A stretch of DNA of 64,000 nucleotides from Bacteroidota bacterium (GCA_016192035.1 JACPUW010000002.1:1-64000); one strand, 5' to 3'. Numbered from the stretch's first letter, positions 1-9,705 are shown. Translations and numbers: made by a program. The notes: a model not told the origin generated them from the letters alone.

Positions 1-202
1 ATCAGAGGCCGAGGCCTACACGGTGAAGGTGTTTGACCGCTGGGGCCAGCGCATGTGGGAGACCGACGACATGGAGGCCGCCTGGGACGGCACGCACAAC
101 GGGCTGCCCTGCACGCCCGACGTGTACCTGTACGTGGTACGCGTGCGCAATGCCGAAGGCACCGAGTACGAGTTCACAGGTACCATCACCTTGTTGCGTT
201 AA
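1..202 (+). CDS. C-terminal fragment of a T9SS type B secreted protein
   Basis: The reading frame enters from the left edge (first full codon at base 2) and stops at TAA 200-202. The 66 visible residues are a gliding-motility-associated / type B sorting domain: VKVFDRWGQRMWE, then AWDGTHNG, a YLYVVRVRN strand and a terminal TGTITLLR. The same block ends the three large proteins at 9.8-24 kb, so this is probably another large surface or secreted protein exported by the type IX system. Everything N-terminal of the sorting domain lies outside the window, so its function cannot be told. A hairpin and a promoter element follow at 228-267. Confidence 0.85.
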   Translation, partial: SEAEAYTVKVFDRWGQRMWETDDMEAAWDGTHNGLPCTPDVYLYVVRVRNAEGTEYEFTGTITLLR

Positions 203-227
203 GAAAAGACCACATAAGATTTACACA

Positions 228-235
228 TATATTTG
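228..235 (+). promoter_or_regulatory. Bacteroidota -7 promoter element for rimP-nusA-infB
   Basis: TATATTTG is an exact match to the Bacteroidota -7 consensus TAnnTTTG. The predicted transcript start is about base 240, 35 bases upstream of the rimP ATG. A weak TTG lies further upstream at 191-193, farther than the usual 19-21 bases. The element falls in the gap after the stop of the preceding gene. Confidence 0.6.
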
Positions 236-240
236 CACCG

Positions 241-267
241 AAATAGGGAGCGCGGCTCCCTATTTTT
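241..267 (+). terminator. Perfect 11-bp hairpin with T tail, at the predicted rimP transcript start
   Basis: Bases 241-251 and 255-265 are perfect inverted repeats (AAATAGGGAGC / GCTCCCTATTT) around a three-base loop, followed by more T. This is a good intrinsic terminator for the upstream type B gene. It also begins almost exactly where transcription from the -7 element at 228-235 should start, so the same sequence may form a 5' stem-loop on the rimP-nusA-infB messenger. Which role dominates cannot be decided from sequence. Confidence 0.6.
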
Positions 268-275
268 ATTGTCCT

Positions 276-692
276 ATGGTCACAATTGAACATATTGTCA
301 ATGATTTCCTTGCGGGGTCATCGGTCTTTTTGGTAACCTACAAGAAATCGGCGGATAAACTGCGCGTGGTGCTGGATGGCTTTAGTGGGGTGGATATAGA
401 AACCTGCACAAAACTTTCCAGACATTTACAATACCAGATTGACCAAGGTCTTTTAGAAAACATTTCCATAGAGGTCACATCCTTCGGGATAGGTTCTTTT
501 TTGATGAATACCAATCAGATAAAAGCAAACGTAGGCAGAAAGGTGGTGCTGTCAACTGACACGGACGGAAGCATGGAGACCAACTATAGATTGGCTGGTG
601 TGGACGGCAGATACGCGTATCTATTGCAGGGCCGCAACTTGGAACCCCATGCCTTAGAAGGACTTAAAATAAAAGTAGAAGTAGAATTTTAA
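276..692 (+). CDS. rimP: Ribosome maturation factor RimP
   Basis: A 138-residue protein starting MVTIEHIVNDFL. RimP binds the free 30S subunit and is needed for its maturation. The family pattern is visible: an N-terminal helix, a VVLDGFSGVDIETCTKLSR segment matching the conserved D-x3-GVxxxDCxxxSR block, then a small Sm-like beta barrel. The length is slightly below the usual 150. The frame is open further upstream, but that part lies inside the previous gene's frame-shifted shadow and crosses the hairpin, so the ATG at 276 is chosen. Its position directly before nusA and infB is the classic rimP-nusA-infB operon. Confidence 0.92.
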   Translation: MVTIEHIVNDFLAGSSVFLVTYKKSADKLRVVLDGFSGVDIETCTKLSRHLQYQIDQGLLENISIEVTSFGIGSFLMNTNQIKANVGRKVVLSTDTDGSMETNYRLAGVDGRYAYLLQGRNLEPHALEGLKIKVEVEF

Positions 693-705
693 GATAGGGA
701 AATTC

Positions 706-1944
706 ATGAATAGCAATGATTTAATCGAATCGTTTTCCGATTTTAAGGAATTCAAAAACGTTGACAGGGTAACCATGATGCGTATCCTGGAAGAAGTATT
801 CCGGGGAATCCTAAAAAAGAACCACGGGGATGATGCCAATTTTGACATCATCATTAATGCGGAAAAAGGCGACCTGGAAATCTGGAGGAACCGGGAGATA
901 GTGCCCGATGAGGAACTCGAAGATTCAAATACCCAAATTACACTTACCAAAGCCAGGCAAGTGGATGAGGATTTTGAAGTGGGTGAAGACTTTTCAGAAG
1001 AAGTGCCCTTGGAGACTTTTGGGAGACGGGCGGTGATAACAGCACGCCAAACCCTTATAGGTAAACTCCTTGAGCTCCAAAAGGAAGATGTAATCAAAAA
1101 GTACAAGGATCGCCTTGGAGAAATAGTAATTGGGGAGGTGTACCAGGTTTGGAAGAAAGAAATACTGGTGCTTGACGACGATGGCAATGAACTGATAATG
1201 CCAAAGACCGAACAGATACCCACCGATTTTTTCAAAAAAGGAGACGGTATCAGGGCAGTGGTGCTGAGGGTAGATATCAAGAACAACAATCCACAGATTA
1301 TCCTCTCACGCACCGCCCCCGAATTCCTAGAGCGTTTATTTGAACTTGAAGTTCCCGAAATAGCCGATGGCCTCATAAGCATAAGGCACATAGTGCGCGA
1401 GCCGGGCGAAAGGGCCAAGGTAGCCGTTGAGTCTTTTGATGACCGTATTGATCCCGTGGGCGCTTGTGTGGGCATGAAAGGAAGCAGGATTCACGGCATA
1501 GTCCGTGAGCTCAGAAATGAAAATATCGATGTAATTAATTACACCAACAATACCGCGCTCTACATATCCCGTTCACTAAGCCCGGCCAAAATCTCTACCA
1601 TTAAGATTGACGAAGACAAGAACCGGGTTTCGGTTTATTTAAGGCCTGACCAAGTGTCACTCGCCATAGGCAAAGGAGGCCTCAACATTAAATTGGCCGC
1701 TAAACTCACAGGTTATGAGATAGATGTGTTTAGAGAAAATGAAAAGGAAGAGGAGTTTGACATAGACCTGGATGAGTTTACCGACGAAATAGACAACTGG
1801 GTTATTGATGAACTGAAAGCCATTGGCCTAGATACCGCCAAAAGCGTGCTCACCCTTACCACCGAAGAATTGGTTAGGAGGACCGAGTTGGAAGAAGAGA
1901 CCATTAAGGAAGTTGTCAAAATTCTTAAATCCGAGTTTGAATAA
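706..1944 (+). CDS. nusA: Transcription termination/antitermination protein NusA
   Basis: A 412-residue protein, the usual size for Bacteroidota NusA. It binds RNA polymerase near the exit channel and modulates pausing, termination and antitermination. An N-terminal polymerase-binding domain with an acidic insert is followed by an S1 segment (residues about 135-200), then two KH modules: the GACVGMKGSRIHGIVREL stretch is typical of KH1 and AIGKGGLNIKLAAKLTG of KH2. The C-terminal acidic tail ends in a helix-hairpin-helix-like region. It lies 13 bases after rimP and 21 before infB, so the three are one transcription unit. Confidence 0.95.
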   Translation: MNSNDLIESFSDFKEFKNVDRVTMMRILEEVFRGILKKNHGDDANFDIIINAEKGDLEIWRNREIVPDEELEDSNTQITLTKARQVDEDFEVGEDFSEEVPLETFGRRAVITARQTLIGKLLELQKEDVIKKYKDRLGEIVIGEVYQVWKKEILVLDDDGNELIMPKTEQIPTDFFKKGDGIRAVVLRVDIKNNNPQIILSRTAPEFLERLFELEVPEIADGLISIRHIVREPGERAKVAVESFDDRIDPVGACVGMKGSRIHGIVRELRNENIDVINYTNNTALYISRSLSPAKISTIKIDEDKNRVSVYLRPDQVSLAIGKGGLNIKLAAKLTGYEIDVFRENEKEEEFDIDLDEFTDEIDNWVIDELKAIGLDTAKSVLTLTTEELVRRTELEEETIKEVVKILKSEFE

Positions 1945-1965
1945 CGGGAAGGACCTGAATATTTT

Positions 1966-4900
1966 ATGACAGAAGGAAAAGCTATACGACTTTCTAAGGT
2001 AGCTAAGGAACTCAACGTAGGTGTGTCCACCATCATTGATTTTTTGGCCACCAAAGGGCATACCATCGCCAACAATCCAAACGCTAAGATTGAGGATGAT
2101 CAATATAAGTTGTTACTTGATAAGTATCAACCAGATATACTCACCAAACAAAAAAAGGAGCAAGCTTTAATACAAGCCGAACGCGACAGGATAGAGCTAT
2201 TTGGCAGGGATACCATTGCTAAGGGAGCTGATAAAAAGGTAATCAGGGACGATGCTCCAGTGGATGAAACCCTGGTGGTTAAATCAAATATGGCTCCCAA
2301 ATCCATGGAGCGCAGCCACCAACACGTGGAACAAAAGCCCCAAGTGCCTTTGGAGAAACCCAAACCATCCGTGGTTGAAAAGGTTGAATCTCCAAAACCT
2401 GAGGCTACCATTGTTGCCGAAAGCCGCATAGAAGCGCCAGAAATACCGGCCGAAGCGCCCAAGGTAGAGGCTGAAGGGCCTACCGAAACCAACCTGCGTG
2501 AAGGTATTAATGAGCAGGCCAAAGAGATAGAAATACCATCGGAACCGAAACAAGGACCTCCTGCTGATGGAAAAACAGAACCAGAACCTCGTCTGGAACC
2601 AGCCGGTGAGGCGCCACAAGAATCTGAAAACAAGGGTATAAGAATTATTGGCAAGATTGATTTGCCGCAAAAAACACCACCTAAAGGAAAGGCAAAGCCA
2701 CTAGAGACTCCCTCTAGCACATCTAGCGCAGATGTGCCGGATGAAACAAAGGCCAATCCAGCTGTAGAGGCAGAAGCCCCTTCGGCACAGGTGAGCCCCA
2801 TATCTAATGAAGCATCCACTGACCTAACGGAGGTAGCGGCCCAAGTGGAGGGTGAAAAACCAACAGATGAGCCAACAGAGCACAAATGGGAAGACAATAG
2901 GATAAAACTTAGTGGGCTTACCGTAAAAGGTAAAGTGGACTTGGCCAGCTTTGAGGCCAAAAAGAAAAAACCTGACGAGAAGCTTGACGATAAGAAGAAA
3001 AGGCCCAGGAAACGCATTACGGCATCAAAAGCGGTATCGTCCACCGACGACAAGGAGAAATTGGTGAAGGCCGGCCGCGATTCCATTGATAAAACTGCTC
3101 CTGTAGGTCAAAACCGTCCGCCCCGAACAGGACAAGGCCCAACTCAAGGTGGAGGTCAACGGCCACCACAAGGAGGAGGCCAGAACCGTGGACGTACCCA
3201 GCAGCAATCAGCCGCACCAAACCGCAGAAAAGGCGCCCCGGAAGTTAAGGCACCCTTAGACGACAAGGCAATTCAAAACCAAGTAAAGGAAACACTTAAC
3301 CGTTTAACTAGCAAGGATGTAAGGGGTGCTAAAACCAAATTGAAGAAAAGGAAAAGGGATATTTTGCGCCAGCGTGCAGAAGAAGAAGAACTGGAGCGCG
3401 AATTGTCATCCAAGATACTGGAGGTAACCGAGTTCATCACGGCCAATGAACTGGCGAACTTGATGAACGTATCGGTAACCCAGGTGATCATGGCGTGTAT
3501 GGCATTGGGCTTAATGGTTTCTATAAACCAACGAATTGATGCGGAGACCATTGCTTTGGTGGCTGATGAGTTTGGCTTCCAAGTCAAGTTTAAGGGCATA
3601 GAAATGGACCAACCCTCGCTAGAGGAGCCAGACACCCAAGAACGCATCATGGAGCGCGCCCCTATAGTAACCATTATGGGCCACGTGGATCACGGTAAAA
3701 CATCACTGCTTGACTACATACGGAAAGCCAATGTGATAGCCGGCGAGGCCGGAGGCATTACCCAACACATAGGCGCATATGAGGTGGTCTTGGAAAACGG
3801 AAAACGCATTACTTTTTTGGATACCCCTGGCCACGAAGCCTTTACGGCCATGAGGGCAAGGGGGGCCAAAGTAACCGATATAGTAGTGGTAGTTGTGGCG
3901 GCTGACGACCGGGTGATGCCGCAAACAAAAGAAGCTATTGCACACGCGCAGGCAGCCGGTGTCCCCATAGTTTTTGCTATCAACAAGATAGACAGGGAAA
4001 ATGCTGCACCCGATGTCATCAAACAGCAATTGGCAGATGAAAACATGCTGGTAGAAGAATGGGGCGGTAAATACCAAAGCCAGGACATATCGGCAAAAAA
4101 GGGACTGTATGTAGATGAGCTACTGGAAAAAATACTCTTGGAAGCTGAAATGCTGGAGCTTAAGGCCGATGCGGGCAAACGCGGAGTGGGCACCGTGATA
4201 GAAGCAACACTTGACAAGGGCCGGGGTATTGTCACCACTGTGTTGGTGCAGGGCGGTACCCTTAGGATAGGCGACAATATTTTGGCCGGCGCCCACTATG
4301 GCAAGGTCAAGGCCATGTTTAACGAAAGGGGAAAACGTGTGGCCGAAGCAGGCCCATCAACCCCAGTCCAAGTACTCGGTTTTGATGGGGCGCCCTCATC
4401 GGGCGAACGCATCTATGTAACAAGAAATGAACAAGAAGCTAAAGAAATAGCCCTGGACAGGTCTCAGCTCATCAGAGAGCAGGGAATCAGGGCTACCAAG
4501 CACATAACCCTAGATGAAATAGGCCGAAGGATTGCCGTGGGCAGCTTTAAAGAGCTCAAAGTGATAGTGAAGGGCGACGTGGATGGATCCGTGGAGGCGC
4601 TATCTGATTCGTTGCTCAAGCTTTCTACCGAAGAAATTCAGGTAAGCGTGATCCACAAGGGCGTAGGCCAGATTTCAGAAACCGACGTCATGTTGGCATC
4701 CGCATCTGATGCGGTGATCATAGGATTCCAGGTTAGGCCTTCCCTTAACGCCCGTAACGTGGCCGATAGGGAGCAAATAGAAATCCGCTTGTATTCCATT
4801 ATTTATGATGCCATTAATGATCTGAAGGCGGCAATGGAAGGCATGCTTGAACCTACTAAGGAGGAAAAAGTGGTGGCCATGGCCGAGGTACGTGAAGTAT

Positions 4901-5163
4901 TTAAGATTACTAAAGTGGGTACCATTGCCGGATGTATGGTTACATCTGGAAAACTTCTGAGAAACAACAAGGTGCGCATCATCCGCGAAGGCGTGGTGAG
5001 GCACACGGGCGATATAAGCACCCTCAAACGGTTTAAGGATGACGTGAAAGAAGTAGCTAGCGGGTATGAGTGCGGCGTGCAAATAGCCAACTACAACGAT
5101 TTGGAGATTGGCGATTTGATTGAAGCCTTTGAAATGGTAGAAGTGAAACGGAAGTTGAAGTAG
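1966..5163 (+). CDS. infB: Translation initiation factor IF-2
   Basis: A 1065-residue GTPase that places initiator tRNA on the 30S subunit. The N-terminal IF2N-type helix bundle ([19 protein letters not shown]) is followed by a long charged, proline- and glutamate-rich linker up to about residue 480, including a glycine/glutamine-rich patch around residue 390. A second IF2N region and the GTP-binding domain follow: G1 GHVDHGKT at 572-579, DTPGHEAF at 619-626 and NKID at 673-676. Domains II, III and IV (formylmethionyl-tRNA binding) complete the protein. The long linker is normal for Bacteroidota. It is the last gene of the rimP operon and converges with the metallophosphoesterase. Confidence 0.97.
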   Translation: MTEGKAIRLSKVAKELNVGVSTIIDFLATKGHTIANNPNAKIEDDQYKLLLDKYQPDILTKQKKEQALIQAERDRIELFGRDTIAKGADKKVIRDDAPVDETLVVKSNMAPKSMERSHQHVEQKPQVPLEKPKPSVVEKVESPKPEATIVAESRIEAPEIPAEAPKVEAEGPTETNLREGINEQAKEIEIPSEPKQGPPADGKTEPEPRLEPAGEAPQESENKGIRIIGKIDLPQKTPPKGKAKPLETPSSTSSADVPDETKANPAVEAEAPSAQVSPISNEASTDLTEVAAQVEGEKPTDEPTEHKWEDNRIKLSGLTVKGKVDLASFEAKKKKPDEKLDDKKKRPRKRITASKAVSSTDDKEKLVKAGRDSIDKTAPVGQNRPPRTGQGPTQGGGQRPPQGGGQNRGRTQQQSAAPNRRKGAPEVKAPLDDKAIQNQVKETLNRLTSKDVRGAKTKLKKRKRDILRQRAEEEELERELSSKILEVTEFITANELANLMNVSVTQVIMACMALGLMVSINQRIDAETIALVADEFGFQVKFKGIEMDQPSLEEPDTQERIMERAPIVTIMGHVDHGKTSLLDYIRKANVIAGEAGGITQHIGAYEVVLENGKRITFLDTPGHEAFTAMRARGAKVTDIVVVVVAADDRVMPQTKEAIAHAQAAGVPIVFAINKIDRENAAPDVIKQQLADENMLVEEWGGKYQSQDISAKKGLYVDELLEKILLEAEMLELKADAGKRGVGTVIEATLDKGRGIVTTVLVQGGTLRIGDNILAGAHYGKVKAMFNERGKRVAEAGPSTPVQVLGFDGAPSSGERIYVTRNEQEAKEIALDRSQLIREQGIRATKHITLDEIGRRIAVGSFKELKVIVKGDVDGSVEALSDSLLKLSTEEIQVSVIHKGVGQISETDVMLASASDAVIIGFQVRPSLNARNVADREQIEIRLYSIIYDAINDLKAAMEGMLEPTKEEKVVAMAEVREVFKITKVGTIAGCMVTSGKLLRNNKVRIIREGVVRHTGDISTLKRFKDDVKEVASGYECGVQIANYNDLEIGDLIEAFEMVEVKRKLK

Positions 5164-5205
5164 GACCTCACTTTGCACATCAAAACCGGTAGCAAGGGCG
5201 TGTTT

Positions 5206-6465
5206 TTACCCCTTTACCAGTTCTATGATCGTTATCTCGGGCAAAATGCCCAGCCGGCCCGGATAACCTATATATCCGAAACCTCTGTTCACGTACAGAT
5301 ACTGATCACCCTCTTTGTACATATCCGCCCATTCTTGATACACCATGCTCACCGGGCTCCAGCGATAATTGCCCACCTCTACCCCAAGTTGAGCACCGTG
5401 TGTATGCCCAGATAAGGTAAGGTCAATTTTATCGCCGTAGGTAGGTATCACCTCGGCCCGCCAGTGGCTGGGGTCGTGCGACAACAATATCCTAACCGGC
5501 ACATCTTCGGTGCCTAGCAACGCTTTTTCCAAATTGCCATGACGGGGAAACCTAAGCTTGGCACTCCAGTTCTGTATGCCAATCAACGCCAAGGAATCGG
5601 CGCCCTGCCCCAGCATGATGTGTTCATCTATAAGCGGTTTCCACCCCATTTGCCTTTCTATCTCTATAAGATCCAGTAGGTTTTGCTGTTTGGCGCGGGC
5701 ATCTTTCCACTGTACATAGTCGCCGTAATCGTGGTTGCCCAGTATGGAATACACCCCAAGAGGGGCTTTAACACGCGAAAACACGTCCCCATAGTCTTGC
5801 ATTTCCGTGGCCTTGTCGTTTACCAAATCACCGGTAAATACCACCATGTCAGGTTTTTCGGCCAAGAGCATATCCACCCCTCCCTGCACTGCCCGCTTGT
5901 TCCAAAAACTCCCGGCGTGTATGTCGCTCAGTTGGGCTATGCGCAAACCGTGAAAGGCGGAGGGCAGGTGTTTCAGCACCACCGTCCTTTTCCTAACCCG
6001 GTAGTCATGGGCTCCGCTTAGTATGCCATATGAACCCGCTACCAGGGGTATGGAAGCGGCTACCATACCGGCCTGTGCAATAAATTCAGCACGGCCGATC
6101 CCCTTTTTTACAGGCGATTGTACAGTTTCGGCACCACTTGGGATCAGGGAAACGGCCCATCTTACCAGCCGCACCAAATCATCAACCAAGGCAAAAACAG
6201 CCAAGAAAACTTTTGGCAAGACCACAACAATGGTTATCCCTTGAAAAAAAGCCCTAACCCAACGCGGAGATGCCATAAGCACGCCCGTGCTAAAAAGTAT
6301 AAGCCCCAAAATGAGCAAAAAACTCCCCATCCAAAAACCCCACCTAATGGCTAGTGCCAGCTTGGCCGGATAGGCCGAGGTAGCGTGTTTTACTAGCTGA
6401 AAGGCGTAATAATCAAGCAATAAGTAAAGGACTATAATGACAATTAATAGCATGATTCTGGACAT
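5206..6465 (-). CDS. Membrane-anchored metallophosphoesterase (YkuE/YaeI-like)
   Basis: A 419-residue protein. The first 120 residues hold hydrophobic membrane helices, including one starting IMLLIVIIVLYLLLDYYAF and a second around residues 45-70, and then a further hydrophobic patch AGMVAASIPLVAGSYGIL. The rest is a calcineurin-like phosphoesterase: LSDIHAG, FTGDLVND, LGNHDYGDY, LLSHDP and SGHTHGAQ supply the two-metal ligand set. Family members of this layout act on phospholipid or pyrophosphate headgroups (the YaeI/UDP-diacylglucosamine-hydrolase-like branch), but the substrate here is unknown. It ends 43 bases from the converging infB. Confidence 0.88.
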   Translation of the reverse strand: MSRIMLLIVIIVLYLLLDYYAFQLVKHATSAYPAKLALAIRWGFWMGSFLLILGLILFSTGVLMASPRWVRAFFQGITIVVVLPKVFLAVFALVDDLVRLVRWAVSLIPSGAETVQSPVKKGIGRAEFIAQAGMVAASIPLVAGSYGILSGAHDYRVRKRTVVLKHLPSAFHGLRIAQLSDIHAGSFWNKRAVQGGVDMLLAEKPDMVVFTGDLVNDKATEMQDYGDVFSRVKAPLGVYSILGNHDYGDYVQWKDARAKQQNLLDLIEIERQMGWKPLIDEHIMLGQGADSLALIGIQNWSAKLRFPRHGNLEKALLGTEDVPVRILLSHDPSHWRAEVIPTYGDKIDLTLSGHTHGAQLGVEVGNYRWSPVSMVYQEWADMYKEGDQYLYVNRGFGYIGYPGRLGILPEITIIELVKG

Positions 6466-6570
6466 GTGGTATGTGGGTAACCTAGATTGCTGAAAGGCAA
6501 AGCGAAACGATTTTGTTTACGCACGCTGCAAAAAAGTGATGGTCGGGGGAAACAGGGTATGTTATGCGGC

Positions 6571-7110
6571 CTAACGGTACATGGATTTATTGCGCTTAAG
6601 GGGCCAATAGGCATTCAGCGTATAGCTTATCCTTCCTATTGCGGGTGGTGGTGGTGTGAGCGGTGGGTGAAGTTCCACTTGCAAGTTGTAACCTATGTGA
6701 AACGATAAAAACCAAATGTCTATTCCAAGAAAGGGTTCTATGTTGCCCTGCCAGGTCCTTACTATAAAGGGCACTTGCCTGATTACGTTTACGTGAACCC
6801 CGCCGGTAATTATATACGAGTAAGAACCGCTTATCTGTAAGCCATATAAGCTGCGTACAGGGTTTATTAGGGCAGAGGCCGCAAATCGCGAGTACCGATT
6901 GAAACGATAGAGCGAACCATGTTCAAAGAAGCGGGTATAGCCCAAGTTGGCAAATCCAACCGGTCCAAGCACATCCCTAAAGTAGCGCTGATAGCCCAGC
7001 AGCAGCGAGGGTTCGCCAGGTGGTTTCTGTGCCAAGCCGGCTGCCTGGCCCATCATGGAGATGGCCAAAGCTATTAAACAGATTTTCAAATTCCTTTGGA
7101 AACAAAGCAT
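6571..7110 (-). CDS. Exported protein of unknown function
   Basis: A 179-residue protein starting MLCFQRNLKICLIALAIS with a clear signal peptide that ends near GLAQ. The ATG at 7110 is preferred over an in-frame TTG 18 bases earlier. The mature part is rich in aromatic residues alternating with small polar ones (for example GYQRYFRDVLGPVGFANLGY, then SFHIGYNLQVEL), which looks like the strands of a small outer-membrane beta barrel. A proline run PPLTPPPP lies near the C-terminus. I do not recognise a family. It follows the phosphoesterase on the other side of a 100-base gap and shares its strand. Confidence 0.6.
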   Translation of the reverse strand: MLCFQRNLKICLIALAISMMGQAAGLAQKPPGEPSLLLGYQRYFRDVLGPVGFANLGYTRFFEHGSLYRFNRYSRFAASALINPVRSLYGLQISGSYSYIITGGVHVNVIRQVPFIVRTWQGNIEPFLGIDIWFLSFHIGYNLQVELHPPLTPPPPAIGRISYTLNAYWPLKRNKSMYR

Positions 7111-7268
7111 CTTATGGACAATGACCAAGACCTAGAGGTTAAGGGGTGGAAGGCTTCAACACCTGGTAAAGGAGCTGATATCAGGCTGCTAAATTCACTA
7201 TTTTGAGCGACAATGTCAAAAAAACCGGCCATTTGCGGTCATGCCCTAGGGCAATCCAGGTCCGGGGC

Positions 7269-7775
7269 TTAGTTCACAAACCGATCCGCACAGCTTGAAC
7301 TGGCAAATGCATCGGGCTTTGCCTTAAACTGGTATCCCATGCTAAGAATATAGCCCATGGCCTCTGACAAGGCACTGTTAGACTTAAACTTGGGGTCTGT
7401 GTTGATATCGGCATGGACTTCCAGCTCCACCCTGTGCCTATCCAGGAGGTTACACAATTTATAGGCTATGGTTATGCTCTTGGCCACTTCAGTGATCATG
7501 CGCTCCTTAATGGATATTTTACCCGTGGACCGGGTATTCTCTATGAGCATAAAGCCCCCGCTGCGCTCGCGCAGAAATACAATGACGGTAGCAAAATCAA
7601 CCCCGGTACGGTGCTCCTGTGAATCGGTGCCTATACACACTTTAAGCCGGTAGCCTTTGGCCTTTTCTTTTAGTATGATGGATTCTACCTCATCCAGGAT
7701 CTCTGCATGGATTCGTTCGCCTGATAGTTTTCGCCACATACGCGTGGGGTTTTTGCTTACATGATATATGGGCAC
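7269..7775 (-). CDS. RNase H-like protein of the YkuK family (DUF458)
   Basis: A 168-residue protein (GTG start at 7775; the ATG at 7739, starting MWRKLSGERI, is an alternative). The block VCIGTDSQEH followed by FATVIVFLRE is the signature of the YkuK/DUF458 family, which adopts an RNase H-like fold; acidic residues in IGTDSQ and in VHADIN are candidates for metal binding. No member has a firm physiological role that I can name. It stands alone between two unrelated minus-strand genes and is separated from the upstream gene by a strong terminator at 7836-7866. Confidence 0.75.
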   Translation of the reverse strand: MPIYHVSKNPTRMWRKLSGERIHAEILDEVESIILKEKAKGYRLKVCIGTDSQEHRTGVDFATVIVFLRERSGGFMLIENTRSTGKISIKERMITEVAKSITIAYKLCNLLDRHRVELEVHADINTDPKFKSNSALSEAMGYILSMGYQFKAKPDAFASSSCADRFVN

Positions 7776-7835
7776 AAGCTATGGATACCGTGTTACATAC
7801 ACATTATCCATTTGCCAACAATAGGTTAGCCACGG

Positions 7836-7866
7836 AAATAAAAAAGCCACGGCGCATTGCCGTGGC
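7836..7866 (-). terminator. Intrinsic terminator after the type A secreted protein gene
   Basis: On the minus strand GCCACGGC pairs with GCCGTGGC across a five-base loop and is followed by a run of T (TTTTTTATTT). It closes the transcript of the 7894-8964 gene 28 bases after its stop. Confidence 0.85.
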
Positions 7867-7893
7867 CTTATTTCATGGGAGCCCTGTGAGTGC

Positions 7894-8964
7894 TTATTCT
7901 GCCACGGTAAGTATATGTGCCACCGACGACCGGTCGCTTTCTATCACATACACGTAGTTTCCTGCCGCTAGGCCCGGTATATCTATGTTTATGAAATGTT
8001 TTCCCCTGGGCAGATAGCCAGTATTATGGGTGCTAATGATATGGCCCCCCATGGTTTGCACCTGTACCTTAAAGTTGTCTTGGCCTTCGGTTATGTCCAG
8101 GTCTATGGTAAAACGGTCTTTGGCCGGATTGGGAAAGTGTCCATTGAATGTGGCACCCTTCATATTGATATACCCCACACCAGCTTCCACGTCGAGTATG
8201 GGTACCATCATAATGTCATAGTCAAATTCATAATAACCTCCAGAACCTGAGACAAAGGCCTCATCCAAACGCACGTACTCGCCTCGGCTCGCTATAAGAG
8301 AACTGGCGTCCGTGCGCACCATGGCGGCTTTTTCGCCATTGCCATCGCCGCGCAGCGACGAGTACACCGACAGTTCATCGGTAGAATCGGCAAAAGGGGT
8401 AACATCTTGAAGGGCCACCGTGAGCAAAAACCCGTTTTTTACCTGGGTATAGTCGCTGGTCTTGAATTCTATAAGAGTAAAGGAATCGAGTATGGTGGCG
8501 GGTCGTATTTGATATCCATAAAATGATCGGGTGGCCAGTATTTCATCCGGTTTGGTCAACTTCTGTTCTGAGGCATGGTAGAGGTTCAGGTCATAGTTAT
8601 CGGCCTTTTCGTTTGCTTTCCATTTGGCATAGCCTATCCGGCAACTAAGCACGCGGGCCTCACCTTCAAATGGATACCAGTTTCCTATCTCCTTCCAAAA
8701 GAACTCATTGTTTGAAGTGGGTTTCAATACCACCTCATATTGGCCCACCTGTATCAAAAGGCTGTCCACCTGCATGCCCGAACGACGTGAATAGTATTGG
8801 TCAAAGAGCACCTTGTCGCCTTTTTTATAGCTGGCATTCCCGCCATCGTTATCGGTGCGCGGCACATAGTGGGTGGAGTGCTGCTCGAGCACCGTGATGG
8901 GCGCTTGGCCATAAGCGCCAATTACTGCGGTTAATGACATCAATAAGAGTACAAATGATTTCAT
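7894..8964 (-). CDS. T9SS type A sorting domain protein, otherwise unknown
   Basis: A 356-residue secreted protein. Residues 1-19 are a signal peptide (MKSFVLLLMSLTAVIGAYGQ). The middle has no family I recognise; it is a beta-rich region with a long run of alternating hydrophobic residues and a YGYQIRPATILDS-type core. The last 85 residues are a type A sorting domain: FPNPAKDRFTIDL, then MGGHIIS and a GNYVYVIESD strand. Type A domains direct passage through the T9SS outer-membrane translocon and attachment to the cell surface. It has its own promoter element (8996-9003) and terminator. Confidence 0.8.
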   Translation of the reverse strand: MKSFVLLLMSLTAVIGAYGQAPITVLEQHSTHYVPRTDNDGGNASYKKGDKVLFDQYYSRRSGMQVDSLLIQVGQYEVVLKPTSNNEFFWKEIGNWYPFEGEARVLSCRIGYAKWKANEKADNYDLNLYHASEQKLTKPDEILATRSFYGYQIRPATILDSFTLIEFKTSDYTQVKNGFLLTVALQDVTPFADSTDELSVYSSLRGDGNGEKAAMVRTDASSLIASRGEYVRLDEAFVSGSGGYYEFDYDIMMVPILDVEAGVGYINMKGATFNGHFPNPAKDRFTIDLDITEGQDNFKVQVQTMGGHIISTHNTGYLPRGKHFINIDIPGLAAGNYVYVIESDRSSVAHILTVAE

Positions 8965-8995
8965 GTGAGTTGTTTTTTATGAGAGGTGAAAGAGC

Positions 8996-9003
8996 CAAAG
9001 TTA
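8996..9003 (-). promoter_or_regulatory. -7 promoter element for the type A secreted protein gene
   Basis: On the minus strand the sequence reads TAACTTTG, an exact TAnnTTTG match, 31 bases before the ATG at 8964. A second near match (TACTTTGA) lies about 10 bases upstream. The element sits in the 67-base gap after the SixA-like gene. Confidence 0.5.
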
Positions 9004-9031
9004 AATCAAAGTATTGCTTGGGTTTGTTGCA

Positions 9032-9523
9032 TCACAATTTTTTAGGTTTTATAAGTTCTTCCACTTTGGCTTGCTTGGGCTTCCAGTCAGCCCAACTGGC
9101 ACACTTGGCCCGTACCATTGCCACGCCCAGGGTTGGTACATTGTCGTCGTCATACCCCAGGTCATCTAGCACTATTTCGTTTATGTCAGGATTGTGCAAC
9201 ACAAGAAAAAGGGTGCCCACCTCATTTGATGTTTCCCGTATGGCCCCGTACACGGCCTTTTTGCCGGCAAAGTACAGTTGGTCATTAACCAACACGCTTA
9301 ATTCAGGATGTAGCACGGCCACCAAACCACGGGCTGTGGTAAGCGCCCTAAGGGCCCCGCTGCTCACCACCAAATCGGGAATAAGGCCTCTCTTTTTCAT
9401 CTCATTGGCCACGCGTAGTATGTCTTGTTCACCCCGCTTTGCCACAGGGCGGTCATAGTCTGCCACATTTGGGGTATCCCAACTGCTTTTGGCATGTCGT
9501 ATGAAAACAACGGTTCTCAACAA
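9032..9523 (-). CDS. SixA-like histidine phosphatase
   Basis: A 163-residue phosphoglycerate-mutase-superfamily phosphatase. The N-terminus VVFIRHAKSSWDTP carries the catalytic RHA motif with the KSSW extension typical of SixA and its bacterial relatives; further blocks are DYDRPVAKRGEQD, VSSGALRALTTA (second arginine) and LVLHNPDINE (second histidine). SixA in E. coli dephosphorylates phosphohistidine in the ArcB/PTS systems; in Bacteroidota the substrate is unknown. There is no ATG at the N-terminus: translation must start at TTG 9523 or 9520. A perfect -7 element lies 26 bases upstream. Confidence 0.88.
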   Translation of the reverse strand: MLRTVVFIRHAKSSWDTPNVADYDRPVAKRGEQDILRVANEMKKRGLIPDLVVSSGALRALTTARGLVAVLHPELSVLVNDQLYFAGKKAVYGAIRETSNEVGTLFLVLHNPDINEIVLDDLGYDDDNVPTLGVAMVRAKCASWADWKPKQAKVEELIKPKKL

Positions 9524-9548
9524 ACCAACGTTTTAGAATTTCTAATGC

Positions 9549-9556
9549 CAAATGTA
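9549..9556 (-). promoter_or_regulatory. -7 promoter element for the SixA-like gene
   Basis: The minus strand reads TACATTTG, an exact TAnnTTTG match. The predicted transcript start near 9543 leaves a leader of about 20 bases before the TTG start, which supports initiation at TTG. Confidence 0.55.
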
Positions 9557-9705
9557 AAAAAGAATGTATCATGATGAAGAAGATGTTAAGGTATCTCGTT
9601 ATGGTTAATCTTTATGTAGTTGCGTTCTTAATTTGGACGCACGCCACCATAAAGAAAGGTGGCAAAACAACGCCCCCTGTATCTGATCGTGGGGTAAAAG
9701 ATTGA

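Noticed and set aside
33-275. Upstream extension of the rimP frame to base 33
   Set aside because: The extra residues are a shifted reading of the preceding type B sorting domain and cross the terminator and promoter.
2127-3086. A 319-codon minus-strand frame inside infB
   Set aside because: It mirrors the low-complexity linker of IF-2, is rich in serine and glycine, and is a shadow of the real gene.
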